A stretch of 34,454 nucleotides of DNA from Phaeodactylum tricornutum CCAP 1055/1 (lineage: Eukaryota > Bacillariophyta > Bacillariophyceae > Surirellales > Neidiaceae). A program made the position numbers and the translations under genes. The DNA is taken from positions 1-34,454 of the forward strand of contig NW_002238005.1 of assembly GCF_000150955.2 (NCBI RefSeq). The letters run 5' to 3'. The notes below the pieces were generated by a model. It did no database searches. It was not told the DNA's origin and saw nothing but the letters and a program-made list of their open reading frames with translations. This document shows, piece by piece, positions 9,061 to 18,437 of the stretch. Every line of letters starts with the position of its first letter. Position 1 is the stretch's first letter.

Positions 9061-10400
9061 CCGAGGTTCAAGAGAACAAGCCGTTCCCTTACTGTCCCCT
9101 CGGACTCTAACAGTAAGTCCTGGCAATAGAAATTGGACAAACACGACAAATACTGTGAATCACAAAATCGTGCGTCGGACAGGCCGTGATGAAAAGGTAG
9201 ACTTGTGGAGAACGTTACAGTAGCTTTCAGTCGCAGTCCCGGAAGCAAAATTTGTCTCGTGATTCGTCGGAGTGTCCTTAGGATCCAATTGATCTTTGCC
9301 AATCCGTTGTGACCGGAAGTAATTGTATCTCAAGAACTTTACACAGATACATACAGATTGATGAACACAAGCAGACATTCTTCATTCTGTCCATTGTCAA
9401 TTCAAACAGTCATTGGTCATTAGCAAGTTAGCCAATTTGCACAAATGTCATAGTGATTCTCAAGTTGTCTCATGAATCTCATTAGTTCAGCAATTTCCAT
9501 CATTTGCATTCTAGCGTTTGTAGAGCTCATCAAGAGAACTAATAATAAAGTCAACCTCCTTATGTCATCATCTATTGACCACAACAATATCATGGTACCT
9601 TCTTACCACTGCCTGCCGCTACAAGTTCAAGCCTCTGTATGGCCACAAGGACACTTCAAAAAGATCCAATTGCTTTCACCATACCCACATCAATTTGTAC
9701 AGCAAGTCAACTCCCAAGGGACTAACTCATCAAGTTGTTTCTGCATAGCAAGCTTGCACCCATCACTACTGCAACAACCAAACCCAACTACCTATTGCTT
9801 CATTGGTATCAACATCCAATATCTCCTGGCTTCTGAAGACAGCACAGGGTGCTCAAGACTTGTCTTGCTTCTAGTAAAGTGTCAACTGGAATGACAGTTT
9901 TGAGTACTGGTTCGCGCAATCACTCATTTGTATTATCCTTTCCTGTATCCTCTTCCATTGGATTCCCATAGTCATTCCGTGAATACATTGTGTTGTACAA
10001 TAAGGCTGACACAAATCCAATGGTTTGATTGCTATCCTCAACATGATTACCATTCATGTTATTGTTGGTGTCTGTTACCTGTCACACAGGCATGTCACAA
10101 TGGTGTATACCATAACACAATCATTGTCAACTGTAAGCTTTACAAACTCTGTACAAAGCAAATCTGTTCACTTTCCTTTTGGTCACAGTGTGCCAGATGC
10201 TACTGTGGTCTGCTGCATTTGTCTCCTTGGTATTACACACAGCACCGTGGTCACATTCATTGTAGTTACCATGCTTCTGAGCATGGCAACAGTAAAGTCC
10301 CAAAATAGTAACATGATGTTTCTGGATACTCAACTTGGATTGCACCTGTCCAAAATCATTGGTGTTGGGATTTTTGGCTAAATACACAAGATTGATTTTG
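9061..10400. other. Gene-poor sequence left of the nested copia elements
   Basis: About 1.3 kb without a convincing gene. A 140-codon frame (9472-9894, +) has no recognisable domain, is rich in Ser, Leu, Gln and His, and lies next to the remnant at 10480, so it may be degraded transposon sequence. No LTR boundary could be placed here. Confidence 0.4.
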
Positions 10401-10479
10401 ACAGGCTCCCCTTGGATGCCACAACCCAACTCCTGCATGCCATTGCCCAAAACAGTACTCAAAATTGTCATTCAAGCTG

Positions 10480-10512
10480 ACATTGGGAACACAAATTCCA
10501 ATTTTGTCAGTG
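10480..10512 (-). mobile_element. Old copia pol remnant (left of the nested insertion)
   Basis: Read on the minus strand, this flank of the young element carries a KIGICVP stretch similar to KFGICMP in the linker before reverse transcriptase of the copia element at the right end of this window. It marks a degraded, minus-strand copia element that was already present when the younger element inserted. Its extent to the left is uncertain. Broken. Confidence 0.5.
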
Positions 10513-10517
10513 CACTT
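10513..10517 (+). repeat. Target-site duplication CACTT (left copy)
   Basis: The five bases directly before the 5' LTR are CACTT and the five directly after the 3' LTR (17323-17327) are also CACTT. A 5-bp duplication is the usual footprint of a copia integrase. Confidence 0.93.
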
Positions 10518-10806
10518 TGACAAGAATCCATTTTGAGTCTTGACTTACTGTGGTTAGGGTTTCGTTGATAGGTGGATGGACTATTTGTGATGACGTCATG
10601 TGTGATGTCATATAGTGTGATGATGAGGACACTGTGGTGTCCATTGTGATGATGCATGGATTTAGGGTAGGAATTTATGATAATGAGTGCCTCCTGTGAG
10701 GCTCTCAGATTACTAGAAATACCTTTTTGATTGTGATCTCCCCTTTGTTGATCTATTCAACAAGCTGCAGCCAAGGGATCTGATCAATCCCTATCTCAGC
10801 TTGTCA
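10518..10806 (+). repeat. 5' LTR of the young copia element
   Basis: 289 bp starting TGACAAGAATCC and ending CTCAGCTTGTCA, repeated at 17034-17322. The outer seven bases form a perfect inverted repeat. It contains a perfect CRE palindrome and further TGATG-type repeats in its first half (10585-10650), which is where a U3 promoter would be. Confidence 0.96.
10591..10598 (+). promoter_or_regulatory. CRE palindrome TGACGTCA in the 5' LTR
   Basis: The eight-base palindrome bound by bZIP factors of the CREB/ATF class lies 73 bp into the LTR and is followed 9 bp later by the related TGATGTCA. In P. tricornutum CRE-type sites mediate CO2/cAMP control of a carbonic anhydrase promoter, so a role in driving this LTR is plausible but inferred. 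Confidence 0.6.
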
Positions 10807-11140
10807 GATTAACAGTCTTGCTGTTCATACAGCCAATTGAGTAAATATCAGCCCAGGACTTGCAAACCTGTGACTGTTGTGTTGAAACTTTAAAGTGTGA
10901 GGTGACCCTGTCACCAGAATTAATTCATTGAATTGAGAGTCTCAGACCCAGTGAAAGGGGAGACTAAAGGCCTTGTGTGTGTGCAGTGTTGTTTGAGGAA
11001 CATCTGCAAAATTTGAGTTGAATTGAACTCATATTGATTGAGAAAAGACTGTTTGGCTCACCATTGTAAGGTGGCAACAGTTGAAAGAGAGGGGGGTAAA
11101 ATTGATTTTTTTCTTGCCCTTGTTTGTTGAAAAGGAAACA

Positions 11141-11180
11141 AGCCTGATTGAGCCTGATTGAGCCTGATTGAGCCTGAGTG
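11141..11180 (+). repeat. 10-bp tandem repeat in the element's leader
   Basis: Three exact copies of AGCCTGATTG and a fourth with one change (AGCCTGAGTG) lie head to tail in the untranslated leader of the young copia element. Confidence 0.9.
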
Positions 11181-11196
11181 TTCTGTTTTGGTATTT

Positions 11197-11372
11197 GGCA
11201 TCCCAGTGAAATTGTTTGGGATTTGCTAAGTGAATTTGTTTCTTGTAATTGCCATCCCAGTGAAAGTGTTTGGAAACTGTTAAGTGAAATTGTTTCCTGT
11301 AATTGGCATCCCAGTGAAATTGTTTTTGGGAACTGCTAAGTGCATTCCTGCTTGTAACTGGCATCCCATTGG
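11197..11372 (+). repeat. 54-bp tandem repeat in the element's leader
   Basis: Three imperfect copies of a 54-55 bp unit (starting 11197, 11251, 11305) and the beginning of a fourth (11360). Each begins G[GC]CATCCCA, then GTGAAATTGTTTG-like and CTAAGTGAATTTG-like blocks. It lies between the 5' LTR and the gag start, where packaging or translation signals of retroelements are often found. Confidence 0.88.
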
Positions 11373-11544
11373 AGCTTTCCTTGTTTTCTGTCCCTGTCCC
11401 TTTCTCTGGTTGGAATTTGGAATCTGAACTTTTCTCCGGTTGAAGTCTGTTTTTGAACCTTCCTCTTGTTGGGATTTTAAATTTGAAATTCTCCTCACTG
11501 GAATCATTTTGAAAATTGGAGAAATCCCCAACCCTCTTGTTACC

Positions 11545-14500
11545 ATGACCACCACCAGAAGCAATACTTTTAGTGATGCTACTGTGGAGTATGTTGTTGG
11601 AACTGTCCTGGATGCTAACTCTGAGTCTCCTTACAGGCTTGTCCTGAAGGAAGCTGGTATTGAATCTATGATGGACATTCTTGAGTTGACTTTGGATGAC
11701 CTACTGTTTCTGCAGTGGACTTCAGGAGAGGAGACCCCCAAGAAGTTGACCCTTGTCCAATCCAAGCGTATCATGCACCTCATTGCCTGGCATAGAACTC
11801 AGGATGACCCAAGCAATGTGGATTGGTTTTCATTGACTCCTACAGTACTCAGACAGTTTAGAGAAGGTGAAATCTATTCCAAGCCCCAATGTGCAGATGA
11901 GATGTCTGAAAATTCCTACACTGTTCCCCATGCCCAGCCAGCATTGCCTAATGCTGCTTATGACTTTGACAAAGGTACTAAGAGAAGTATTGCTGACTAT
12001 CCTGTTCTGAAAGAAGCCAAACAATGGTCCTCTTGGAATCGCCAGACCAGAGCTCTTGCCCTTTCCCATGGCCTACTGAATGTATTTGACCCTGCCTATG
12101 TTCCCCTCAACCCTGATGAAGCCTCTCTGTTTGCTACTCAGCAAAGATTTGTCTTCAGTGTGTTTACCATGGCCATCAAGGAAACCAAGGGAATGATTAT
12201 CATACGCCAGCACTCTGATGAAAAGAATGCTACATCTCTGTTTGGCAATGCTCAGCTTGTCTACACTGCCTTGATGGCTGCCTATGAGGGTGGTGTTGTG
12301 GCTACACTTTCTGCTCAGTATCATGAAACCCTTCTCTTGAATTACAACTTGAACAATTCCTGGACCAAACCTCTTGTGACCTGGTTTTCTTCTTTTGAGC
12401 ACAAACTGCTGGATTTGGACAATGTGCTTCCTACTCCCAAGGATGATGCTTGGAAGCGCAACAGACTTGAAATGGCTGTGCTTCATCATACTCAGCTTCA
12501 GACCTTTCATTCTACACTTTCTACCCAAGCACTTGTGATGGGCAAGCAACATGACTTCCTCTTTGAACTTGAAGCCTGCAAGACTCAAGCTGCCAAATTG
12601 GATGCGCAGGCTGGCATGAAAGCTAAGACACAGAGGCAGACCAACAACCATGAGCGTGGTGGGAACAAAGGTACTGGCCATGGCAATGCTTCCAACAGGA
12701 AGGGCAATGCTGGCCGTGGTGCATCCAAGGGTAAAGCCAAGGGAGGCAAGTATTCTAACTATATTGACCCTGCAAAATGGAATGCTATGACCTCAGAAGA
12801 AAAGCAAGCTGTCTATGATGCACGCTCTACACCCAGTGCAAGCAACACTCCCAATGCAAACCCAGTCCCTTCCTCTGTGCTCATCAACCAAGGTACTGTG
12901 CAACCAAGTTCTACTTCTGATGCTGTTCCAACTGGGCAACACATTGTCCCCAGTAGTGGTGCCTCTGCTCTCTCTGGTACCACCAACCAGTCTTTCATCA
13001 GGCAACTGCTTTCTAATGCTACTGCCAGAACTCCCACTGTACCTACTTCTTCCCATGATGGGGAGATTGTCATTGATGGGCTCAGGTTCAGACATGTTAA
13101 TATGCACAAGGTCAGCTACTGTGTTAGCAACTATGACTTGACCCTTCAGACCCACCAGGGTTCACTCATTGATGGTGGGGCTAATGGTGGCATGTCTGGT
13201 GCTGATGTCAGAGTCTTGGAAAAGGGATTTGCCACTGCTGATGTTACTGGTATTGGCAATCATGCTGTTTCCAACTTACCTATTTGTCAGGTTGCAGGTG
13301 CTATCATGACTACAAATGGATTGATCATTGGCATCTTCAGTCAGTATGCACATTTTGGAAAAGGCAAAACTATTCATTCTAAGCCTCAGATGGAACAGTT
13401 TGGACTTACCATTGATGACAGATCCAGACTTAGTGGAGGGCAACAAAGAATGGTAACCCCTTGTGGACACATCATCCCTTTGCACATTCGCAATGGTCTT
13501 TGCTACATGGATATGCACCCTCCCAGTGATACTGAAATGGATGCCCACCCCCATGTCTTCTTTACTGCTGACATGCCTTGGGATCCCTCCATTTTGGACA
13601 ATGAATACACTGAGCATGAGTTCTCTGACTGTCTTGCACCTGAAGACTTCACTCCTTTGGATCATCGTGTGAACCAATTTGGAACTACCACTGATTCTGA
13701 CTTCTACCTTGACACTTGTATTCATGCTGTCCATAACATGCAACTTGTGCATTCCCAACATGTCTCAACTCAAGTGCCTGACTTGCAAGCACTACGCCCT
13801 AATTTTGGATGGATTCCTGTTGAGAGATTGAAGAACACCTTGGCTAATACAACTCAGTATTACAGGGCTTCCATCTCTTACCCATTCAGAAAGCATTACA
13901 AGTCCAGATTCCCTGCTGCTAATGTTCACAGATTGAATGAATGGTTTGCTACTGACACCTTCTTTAGCAATGTACCTGCTCATGATGATGGTTACAAGCA
14001 CCATGGTGGTGCTACTATGTTGCAAGTCTATGCTGGCAAGGACTCTGGATACTTAGCTGGGTATCCCATGAAGATGGAAGGTCAAATGCCCCAGACTCTA
14101 GAAGACTTTATCCGTGATAAAGGTGCTCCTTTGGGCTTGTTCAGTGACAATGCTAAGGCCCAGACCTCCAAGGCTGTTGTGACCATTCAGCGCCTCTACC
14201 ATATTGCAGATGCTCAATCTGAGCCTCACTATCAACATCAAAACTTTGCTGAGCGCTGTATCCAAAACATCAAACGTATGACCAATACTATTATGGATCG
14301 CACTGGCACCCCTGCCAAGTACTGGCTCCTTTGCACTCTGTTTGTCATTGACCTATCCAATCACCTTGTGAGTGATACACTTCAAGCAACTCCTTTGACC
14401 CGATGCTTTGGTATTCCCACTGATGTTTCTGCTTACCTCACTTACCATTGGTGGCAATTGGTTTATTTTGAGAACCATGATGGCTCTTTTCCCTCTACTC

Positions 14501-17010
14501 CTAAGGAAGGCCTTGCTCATTGGGTTGGTCCTACTAATATGAAGGGGGATGTATTGACTTATCAGTTGCTGACTGTGGATACTCAGCAGCTGCTCTTTCG
14601 CTCCAACATTCGTCCTGCTACCACTGACCCCATGGTCCCTAATGCTAGAGTTGATGCCTCTGCTGCTCCACATCTTCACCTGGAGGCAGGGGAGGAAAAG
14701 GACCAGTCAGACAACATCAAGTCTATCTCTGATTTCCAAAAGATTGATCCTTCTTATGTAAAACTGCCTCTCTTCTCTCCAGATGAGTTAGTTGGACTGA
14801 CCTATCTCCATAAAGACCCAGATGGAGAGCAATCCTTCAGAGCTACTGTCATTCAACAGATTATTGACAGGGATGCAGAAAACCACCAGAACCTAAAGTT
14901 CTTGGTTAAGATTGGTGATGAGGAGAGAGATGAACTGATTGCCTATAATGAACTGTCTGATCTTATTGAGAAGCAACAAGAAGCTGAAGCCAATGGAAAC
15001 CAAGATGTTTGGACCTTCAAGGGTATTGTAGGGCACCAAGGACCTTTGAAATCATCTGACTTTGGATACAAAGGATCTACCTACAATGTGCTTGTCTCCT
15101 GGGAGGATGGAAGTGAAACTTATGAACCACTGAATGTGATTACGAAGGATGATCCAGTCTCATGTGCCAGGTATGCAAAAGACAACCACCTACTTGACAC
15201 CCCTGGATGGAAGAACTTAAAAAGAATTGCCAAGCAAGAAAAGATGTACCAGCGTATGCTCAATCAAGCCAAGGTGAAGTCCCACCGCCGTAGCATTCGA
15301 TACAAGTTTGGTGTCCGTGTTCCCCGTGACTACTGTGAGGCTGTTGTTCTGGATGAGAAAAATGGGAATAGACTGTGGCAAGAGGCAATCCAAACTGAAC
15401 TTGACCAGATTCATGAGTATGCTACCTTCAAGGATGTTGGCCATTCTAACCATGGTGCCAAACCTCCTGATGGATACAAGAGGATCAATGTTCACTTTGT
15501 CTTTGATGTGAAGCAAACACTCAAACGCAAGGCCAGATTAGTTGCTGGTGGCCACATGACTGAGCCCCCCAAGGACAGTGTGTACTCTGGTGTTGTTTCC
15601 TTACGTAGTCTGCGCATTGTCATCTTTTTAGCTGAGCTGAATGGACTACAACTTATGGCTGCTGATGTTGGGAATGCTTATCTTACTGCATACACCAAAG
15701 AACAAGTTTACTGTGTTGCTGGACCAGAGTTTGGGGAGCTTGCTGGACATGTTCTTGTTATTCACAAGGCCCTTTATGGATTGAGAACCAGTGGAGCCAG
15801 ATTTCATGAGAAGCTGGCTGATACCCTCAGAGCTGAAGGTTTCCACCCTTCCTATGCAGATCCTGATGTATGGATGAGGGATGCTGGAGACCTGTGGGAG
15901 TATGTCTGTACCTATGTTGATGACTTGCTGGTAGGAATGAAGGACCCTTCTGCTTTTATGGACACTCTTCAATCATCCAAGTGGAACTACAAGTTGAAGG
16001 GTGTTGAAGAGCCCTCTTACCATCTTGGTGGTGATTTTTACCGTGACCCAGATGGCACCCTTGCTTATGGAGCAAAGAGTTATGTGAAAAGACTTGTTGA
16101 AAGCTATGAGATTCTTTTTGGAGAGAAGCCCAGGAACTATAAGTCACCCCTTGAGAAGGGTGATCACCCTGAACTTGATACTAGTGAGCTTTGCAATGAT
16201 GATGACATTGCAAAATACCAAAGTTTGATTGGAGCTCTTCAATGGAGTATTTCTTTGTGCCGTTTTGACATTGCTGCTGCTGTTATGACTATGGGGCGCT
16301 ACCGTGTGAGCCCACGTGTGGGACATTTGGAACGTGTCAAACGTATTGTTGGCTACCTTAAGCAACATTCTCATGGAGCTATTCGTTTTCGCACTGGTAT
16401 GCCTGATTTTGCTGCTTTTGATTCTCAGATTGTGGAGTATGATTGGATGTATTCTGTGTATGGTGATGGCAAAGAGGAGCTACCTGCCAACATGCCAATA
16501 CCCAAAGGCAAAGCTGTCCGGACTATTACTTTCAAGGATGCCAACTTGTATCATGATTATACTACTGGCAGAGCTGTTACTGGAGTTTTGCATTTGCTGA
16601 ATCAAACACCAATTGATTGGTTTTCCAAGAGACAGAACACTGTTGAGACTGCAACTTATGGATCTGAATTTCAAGCTGCACGCACTGCCACTGATCAGAT
16701 TGTTGATTTGAGATACACCTTGAGAATGTTTGGTGCACCTGTTGATGGACCTGCTTGGTTGTTTGGAGATAATGAGAGTGTTGTGACCAGTTCTACAGTT
16801 CTTCATTCCCCTTTGGGGAAAAGGCACAATGCATTGTCTTACCATCGTGTTCGTGAAGCCATTGCTTCCAAGGTGATGATTTTCCTTCACATTGATGGCA
16901 AACAGAATGTTTCTGATTGTCTCACCAAGATGCTTCCTTTTGCAACTGCTTGGCCTTTGATTCAACCACTTCTTTTTTGGCGTGGGGAGACTGACTCTGA
17001 TACCATTTGA
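11545..17010 (+). CDS. Copia gag-pol polyprotein
   Basis: A single frame of 1821 residues from the ATG at 11545; the frame is open further up to 11440, but the leader is Phe/Ile-rich and the later ATG begins a typical Gag. Gag occupies about residues 1-430, ending in a Gly/Lys/Asn-rich basic stretch (DNA ~12640-12750) instead of a CCHC zinc knuckle, followed by a Y-x-x-P-x-x-W-N-A-M-T-x-E-E-K motif. The aspartic protease motif L-I-D-G-G-A-N-G-G is near residue 540. Integrase has Asp near 804, Asp near 868 and Glu near 903. Reverse transcriptase contains Y-V-D-D (1457-1460) and RNase H fills ~1670-1800, ending D-C-L-T-K-M-L. The polyprotein would be processed to make the virus-like particle and its enzymes. 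The frame looks whole. Confidence 0.95.
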   Translation: MTTTRSNTFSDATVEYVVGTVLDANSESPYRLVLKEAGIESMMDILELTLDDLLFLQWTSGEETPKKLTLVQSKRIMHLIAWHRTQDDPSNVDWFSLTPTVLRQFREGEIYSKPQCADEMSENSYTVPHAQPALPNAAYDFDKGTKRSIADYPVLKEAKQWSSWNRQTRALALSHGLLNVFDPAYVPLNPDEASLFATQQRFVFSVFTMAIKETKGMIIIRQHSDEKNATSLFGNAQLVYTALMAAYEGGVVATLSAQYHETLLLNYNLNNSWTKPLVTWFSSFEHKLLDLDNVLPTPKDDAWKRNRLEMAVLHHTQLQTFHSTLSTQALVMGKQHDFLFELEACKTQAAKLDAQAGMKAKTQRQTNNHERGGNKGTGHGNASNRKGNAGRGASKGKAKGGKYSNYIDPAKWNAMTSEEKQAVYDARSTPSASNTPNANPVPSSVLINQGTVQPSSTSDAVPTGQHIVPSSGASALSGTTNQSFIRQLLSNATARTPTVPTSSHDGEIVIDGLRFRHVNMHKVSYCVSNYDLTLQTHQGSLIDGGANGGMSGADVRVLEKGFATADVTGIGNHAVSNLPICQVAGAIMTTNGLIIGIFSQYAHFGKGKTIHSKPQMEQFGLTIDDRSRLSGGQQRMVTPCGHIIPLHIRNGLCYMDMHPPSDTEMDAHPHVFFTADMPWDPSILDNEYTEHEFSDCLAPEDFTPLDHRVNQFGTTTDSDFYLDTCIHAVHNMQLVHSQHVSTQVPDLQALRPNFGWIPVERLKNTLANTTQYYRASISYPFRKHYKSRFPAANVHRLNEWFATDTFFSNVPAHDDGYKHHGGATMLQVYAGKDSGYLAGYPMKMEGQMPQTLEDFIRDKGAPLGLFSDNAKAQTSKAVVTIQRLYHIADAQSEPHYQHQNFAERCIQNIKRMTNTIMDRTGTPAKYWLLCTLFVIDLSNHLVSDTLQATPLTRCFGIPTDVSAYLTYHWWQLVYFENHDGSFPSTPKEGLAHWVGPTNMKGDVLTYQLLTVDTQQLLFRSNIRPATTDPMVPNARVDASAAPHLHLEAGEEKDQSDNIKSISDFQKIDPSYVKLPLFSPDELVGLTYLHKDPDGEQSFRATVIQQIIDRDAENHQNLKFLVKIGDEERDELIAYNELSDLIEKQQEAEANGNQDVWTFKGIVGHQGPLKSSDFGYKGSTYNVLVSWEDGSETYEPLNVITKDDPVSCARYAKDNHLLDTPGWKNLKRIAKQEKMYQRMLNQAKVKSHRRSIRYKFGVRVPRDYCEAVVLDEKNGNRLWQEAIQTELDQIHEYATFKDVGHSNHGAKPPDGYKRINVHFVFDVKQTLKRKARLVAGGHMTEPPKDSVYSGVVSLRSLRIVIFLAELNGLQLMAADVGNAYLTAYTKEQVYCVAGPEFGELAGHVLVIHKALYGLRTSGARFHEKLADTLRAEGFHPSYADPDVWMRDAGDLWEYVCTYVDDLLVGMKDPSAFMDTLQSSKWNYKLKGVEEPSYHLGGDFYRDPDGTLAYGAKSYVKRLVESYEILFGEKPRNYKSPLEKGDHPELDTSELCNDDDIAKYQSLIGALQWSISLCRFDIAAAVMTMGRYRVSPRVGHLERVKRIVGYLKQHSHGAIRFRTGMPDFAAFDSQIVEYDWMYSVYGDGKEELPANMPIPKGKAVRTITFKDANLYHDYTTGRAVTGVLHLLNQTPIDWFSKRQNTVETATYGSEFQAARTATDQIVDLRYTLRMFGAPVDGPAWLFGDNESVVTSSTVLHSPLGKRHNALSYHRVREAIASKVMIFLHIDGKQNVSDCLTKMLPFATAWPLIQPLLFWRGETDSDTI

Positions 17011-17024
17011 TGCAAGCCTCTCAT

Positions 17025-17033
17025 GGAGGGGAG
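17025..17033 (+). other. Polypurine tract
   Basis: GGAGGGGAG directly adjoins the start of the 3' LTR, the position where plus-strand DNA synthesis of an LTR retroelement is primed. Confidence 0.8.
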
Positions 17034-17322
17034 TGACAAGAATCCATTTTGAGTCTTGACTTACTGTGGTTAGGGTTTCGTTGATAGGTGGATGGACTAT
17101 TTGTGATGACGTCATGTGTGATGTCATATAGTGTGATGATGAGGACACTGTGGTGTCCATTGTGATGATGCATGGATTTAGGGTAGGAATTTATGATAAT
17201 GAGTGCCTCCTGTGAGGCTCTCAGATTACTAGAAATACCTTTTTGATTGTGATCTCCCCTTTGTTGATCTATTCAACAAGCTGCAGCCAAGGGATCTGAT
17301 CAATCCCTATCTCAGCTTGTCA
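17034..17322 (+). repeat. 3' LTR of the young copia element
   Basis: 289 bp that look identical to the 5' LTR at 10518-10806, including the CRE palindrome at 17107-17114. Followed by the right CACTT duplication at 17323-17327. Confidence 0.96.
17107..17114 (+). promoter_or_regulatory. CRE palindrome TGACGTCA in the 3' LTR
   Basis: Same position within the LTR as in the 5' copy. Being in the downstream LTR it could also act on sequences to the right, towards EMC7 about 1.5 kb away; that is speculative. Confidence 0.55.
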
Positions 17323-17327
17323 CACTT
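17323..17327 (+). repeat. Target-site duplication CACTT (right copy)
   Basis: Matches 10513-10517 on the other side of the young copia element. Confidence 0.93.
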
Positions 17328-17840
17328 CCAGTACCAATTAATCCAATTGCAATGTCTTGGATCCACCAGATAAATGCCGGTTTGTCTGCAAGCTTGAAAG
17401 CAAGGGCATACTCAGCCCCTTGCTCAGGGTTTACTTACTTGAGGTTAGCAAGTTTTTCTCCAGACATTTTACCTTTCCACTGAAGCCAAAGCTTCCGACC
17501 TTTTGTTCATCCAACACAAATACCAGCTGGATCCATCCTTATCCACATACATTTCATCATTCTCTCTCAACAATGTATCCTTGGGATGATTGTTTTTATT
17601 GATCAAATGGAAATGCTATCTATCTTGATTGACTGCAGAATCCAAAGACTCTACAATGATATTGGCCATATACACCTTTTTGGTCCCATCTGGAACTTGA
17701 CTGTTTAGACATCGGTTTCCAGAATTGAGTCAGAATTTGCAGCACTAACAGGGTTTCCGTTGGTGTCTTGCTTATGGCCAGTAACTTTTGCTAGATATTT
17801 TCAGTCCCCTAATGTTATCATCATGAGAGAATTCTACCTG
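17328..17840 (-). mobile_element. Old copia pol remnant (right of the nested insertion)
   Basis: On the minus strand two stretches resemble the linker between integrase and reverse transcriptase of diatom copia elements: AEYALAFKLADKPAFIWW (about 17360-17420), matching AKYAVANKLLHEPAFAWW of the copia element at the right end of the window, and a stretch near 17640-17790 with GHKQDTNGNP and later MGPK. The remnant lies in the opposite orientation to the young element and is interrupted by it; the other side is at 10480-10512. It is broken, with several interruptions, and clearly much older than the insertion. Confidence 0.75.
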
Positions 17841-17935
17841 CTTACAAATGTATTTGTAGAATACGACGAAAGAGTAGAAGTTGGGGGAAAGCCTCGTAGA
17901 GGCTCCAATTGTTTTAATCGGTAGGTTTTTTAGAC

Positions 17936-18205
17936 AGAAAATACGCTAAAGGGGATGGGAAAAGGTGAAAAACTCGCTAAAGGGGACAGAACGTGTTCTC
18001 TCTTATATCGCAGCGCGTCCGATGAGAGCTCTCAGTTTGTCGGGTCGACGACTTGCCCCTTGGTTAATTTGGGTTTGGCATTTAGTTTAAATAGTTTGGA
18101 TATTTAACAATATACTGGCGCCAAACGAACTTACTTAGAGAGAACACGTTCTGTCCCCCTTTAGCGAGTTTTTCACCTTTTCCCATCCCCTTTAGCGTAT
18201 TTTCT
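17936..18205. mobile_element. MITE-like foldback element with 66-bp terminal inverted repeats
   Basis: A 270-bp unit: the left end (17936-18001, starting AGAAAATACGCTAAAGGGG) is the reverse complement of the right end (18139-18205) apart from one extra C in the right copy. The ~137-bp core has no coding capacity. Each arm contains CGCTAAAGGGGA twice. Long inverted arms around a short core are typical of non-autonomous DNA transposons (MITEs) or foldback elements. I could not find an unambiguous target-site duplication, so the superfamily is not assigned. Confidence 0.75.
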
Positions 18206-18218
18206 CTAAATGTATAGG

Positions 18219-18437
18219 TATATCGCAGCGCGTCCGATGAGAGATCTCAGTTTGTCGGGTCGACGACCTGCCCCTTGGTTAATTTGGGTTTGGCATTTAA
18301 TTTAAATAGTTTGGATATTTAACAATATACTGGCGCCAAATGAACTTACTTAGAGAGAACACGTTCTGTCCCCCTTTAGCGAGTTTTTCACCTTTCCCAT
18401 CCCCTTTACTTTTAGCGTATTTTCTCGCGTATTTTCT
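18219..18437. repeat. Second, left-truncated copy of the foldback element
   Basis: Direct repeat of 18004-18205, differing by about four substitutions, a 1-nt deletion and a 6-nt insertion, so roughly 98% identical outside the indels. It has the core and the right arm but no left inverted arm. Its end carries a short duplication of GCGTATTTTCTC. Confidence 0.85.

Larger units (their letters stand above)
10518..17322 (+). mobile_element. Whole-looking Ty1/copia (CoDi-type) LTR retrotransposon
   Basis: A 6805-bp element with two 289-bp LTRs (10518-10806 and 17034-17322) that look identical by eye, each bounded by the inverted ends TGACAAG/CTTGTCA, and flanked by CACTT duplications. The leader (10807-11544) contains two short tandem arrays. 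One long gag-pol frame fills 11545-17010, and a purine tract (17025-17033) abuts the 3' LTR. Domain order protease-integrase-reverse transcriptase-RNase H places it in Ty1/copia; the basic Gly/Lys-rich nucleic-acid-binding region is typical of diatom copia elements. Identical LTRs mean a recent insertion. It sits inside an older minus-strand copia remnant, parts of which lie on both sides. No primer-binding site could be matched to a tRNA with confidence. Confidence 0.95.

Noticed and set aside
9472-9894. 140-codon frame next to the nested copia elements
   Set aside because: No domain, biased composition, and no start or splice context; it is more likely decayed repeat sequence.
10807-10840. 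tRNA primer-binding site right after the 5' LTR
   Set aside because: The bases following the LTR do not show the usual TGG start or a convincing match to an initiator-Met tRNA, so no site is claimed.
17936-18437. CRISPR-like or satellite array
   Set aside because: Only two direct copies, with an inverted arm, in a eukaryotic setting; the pattern fits a foldback transposon better.
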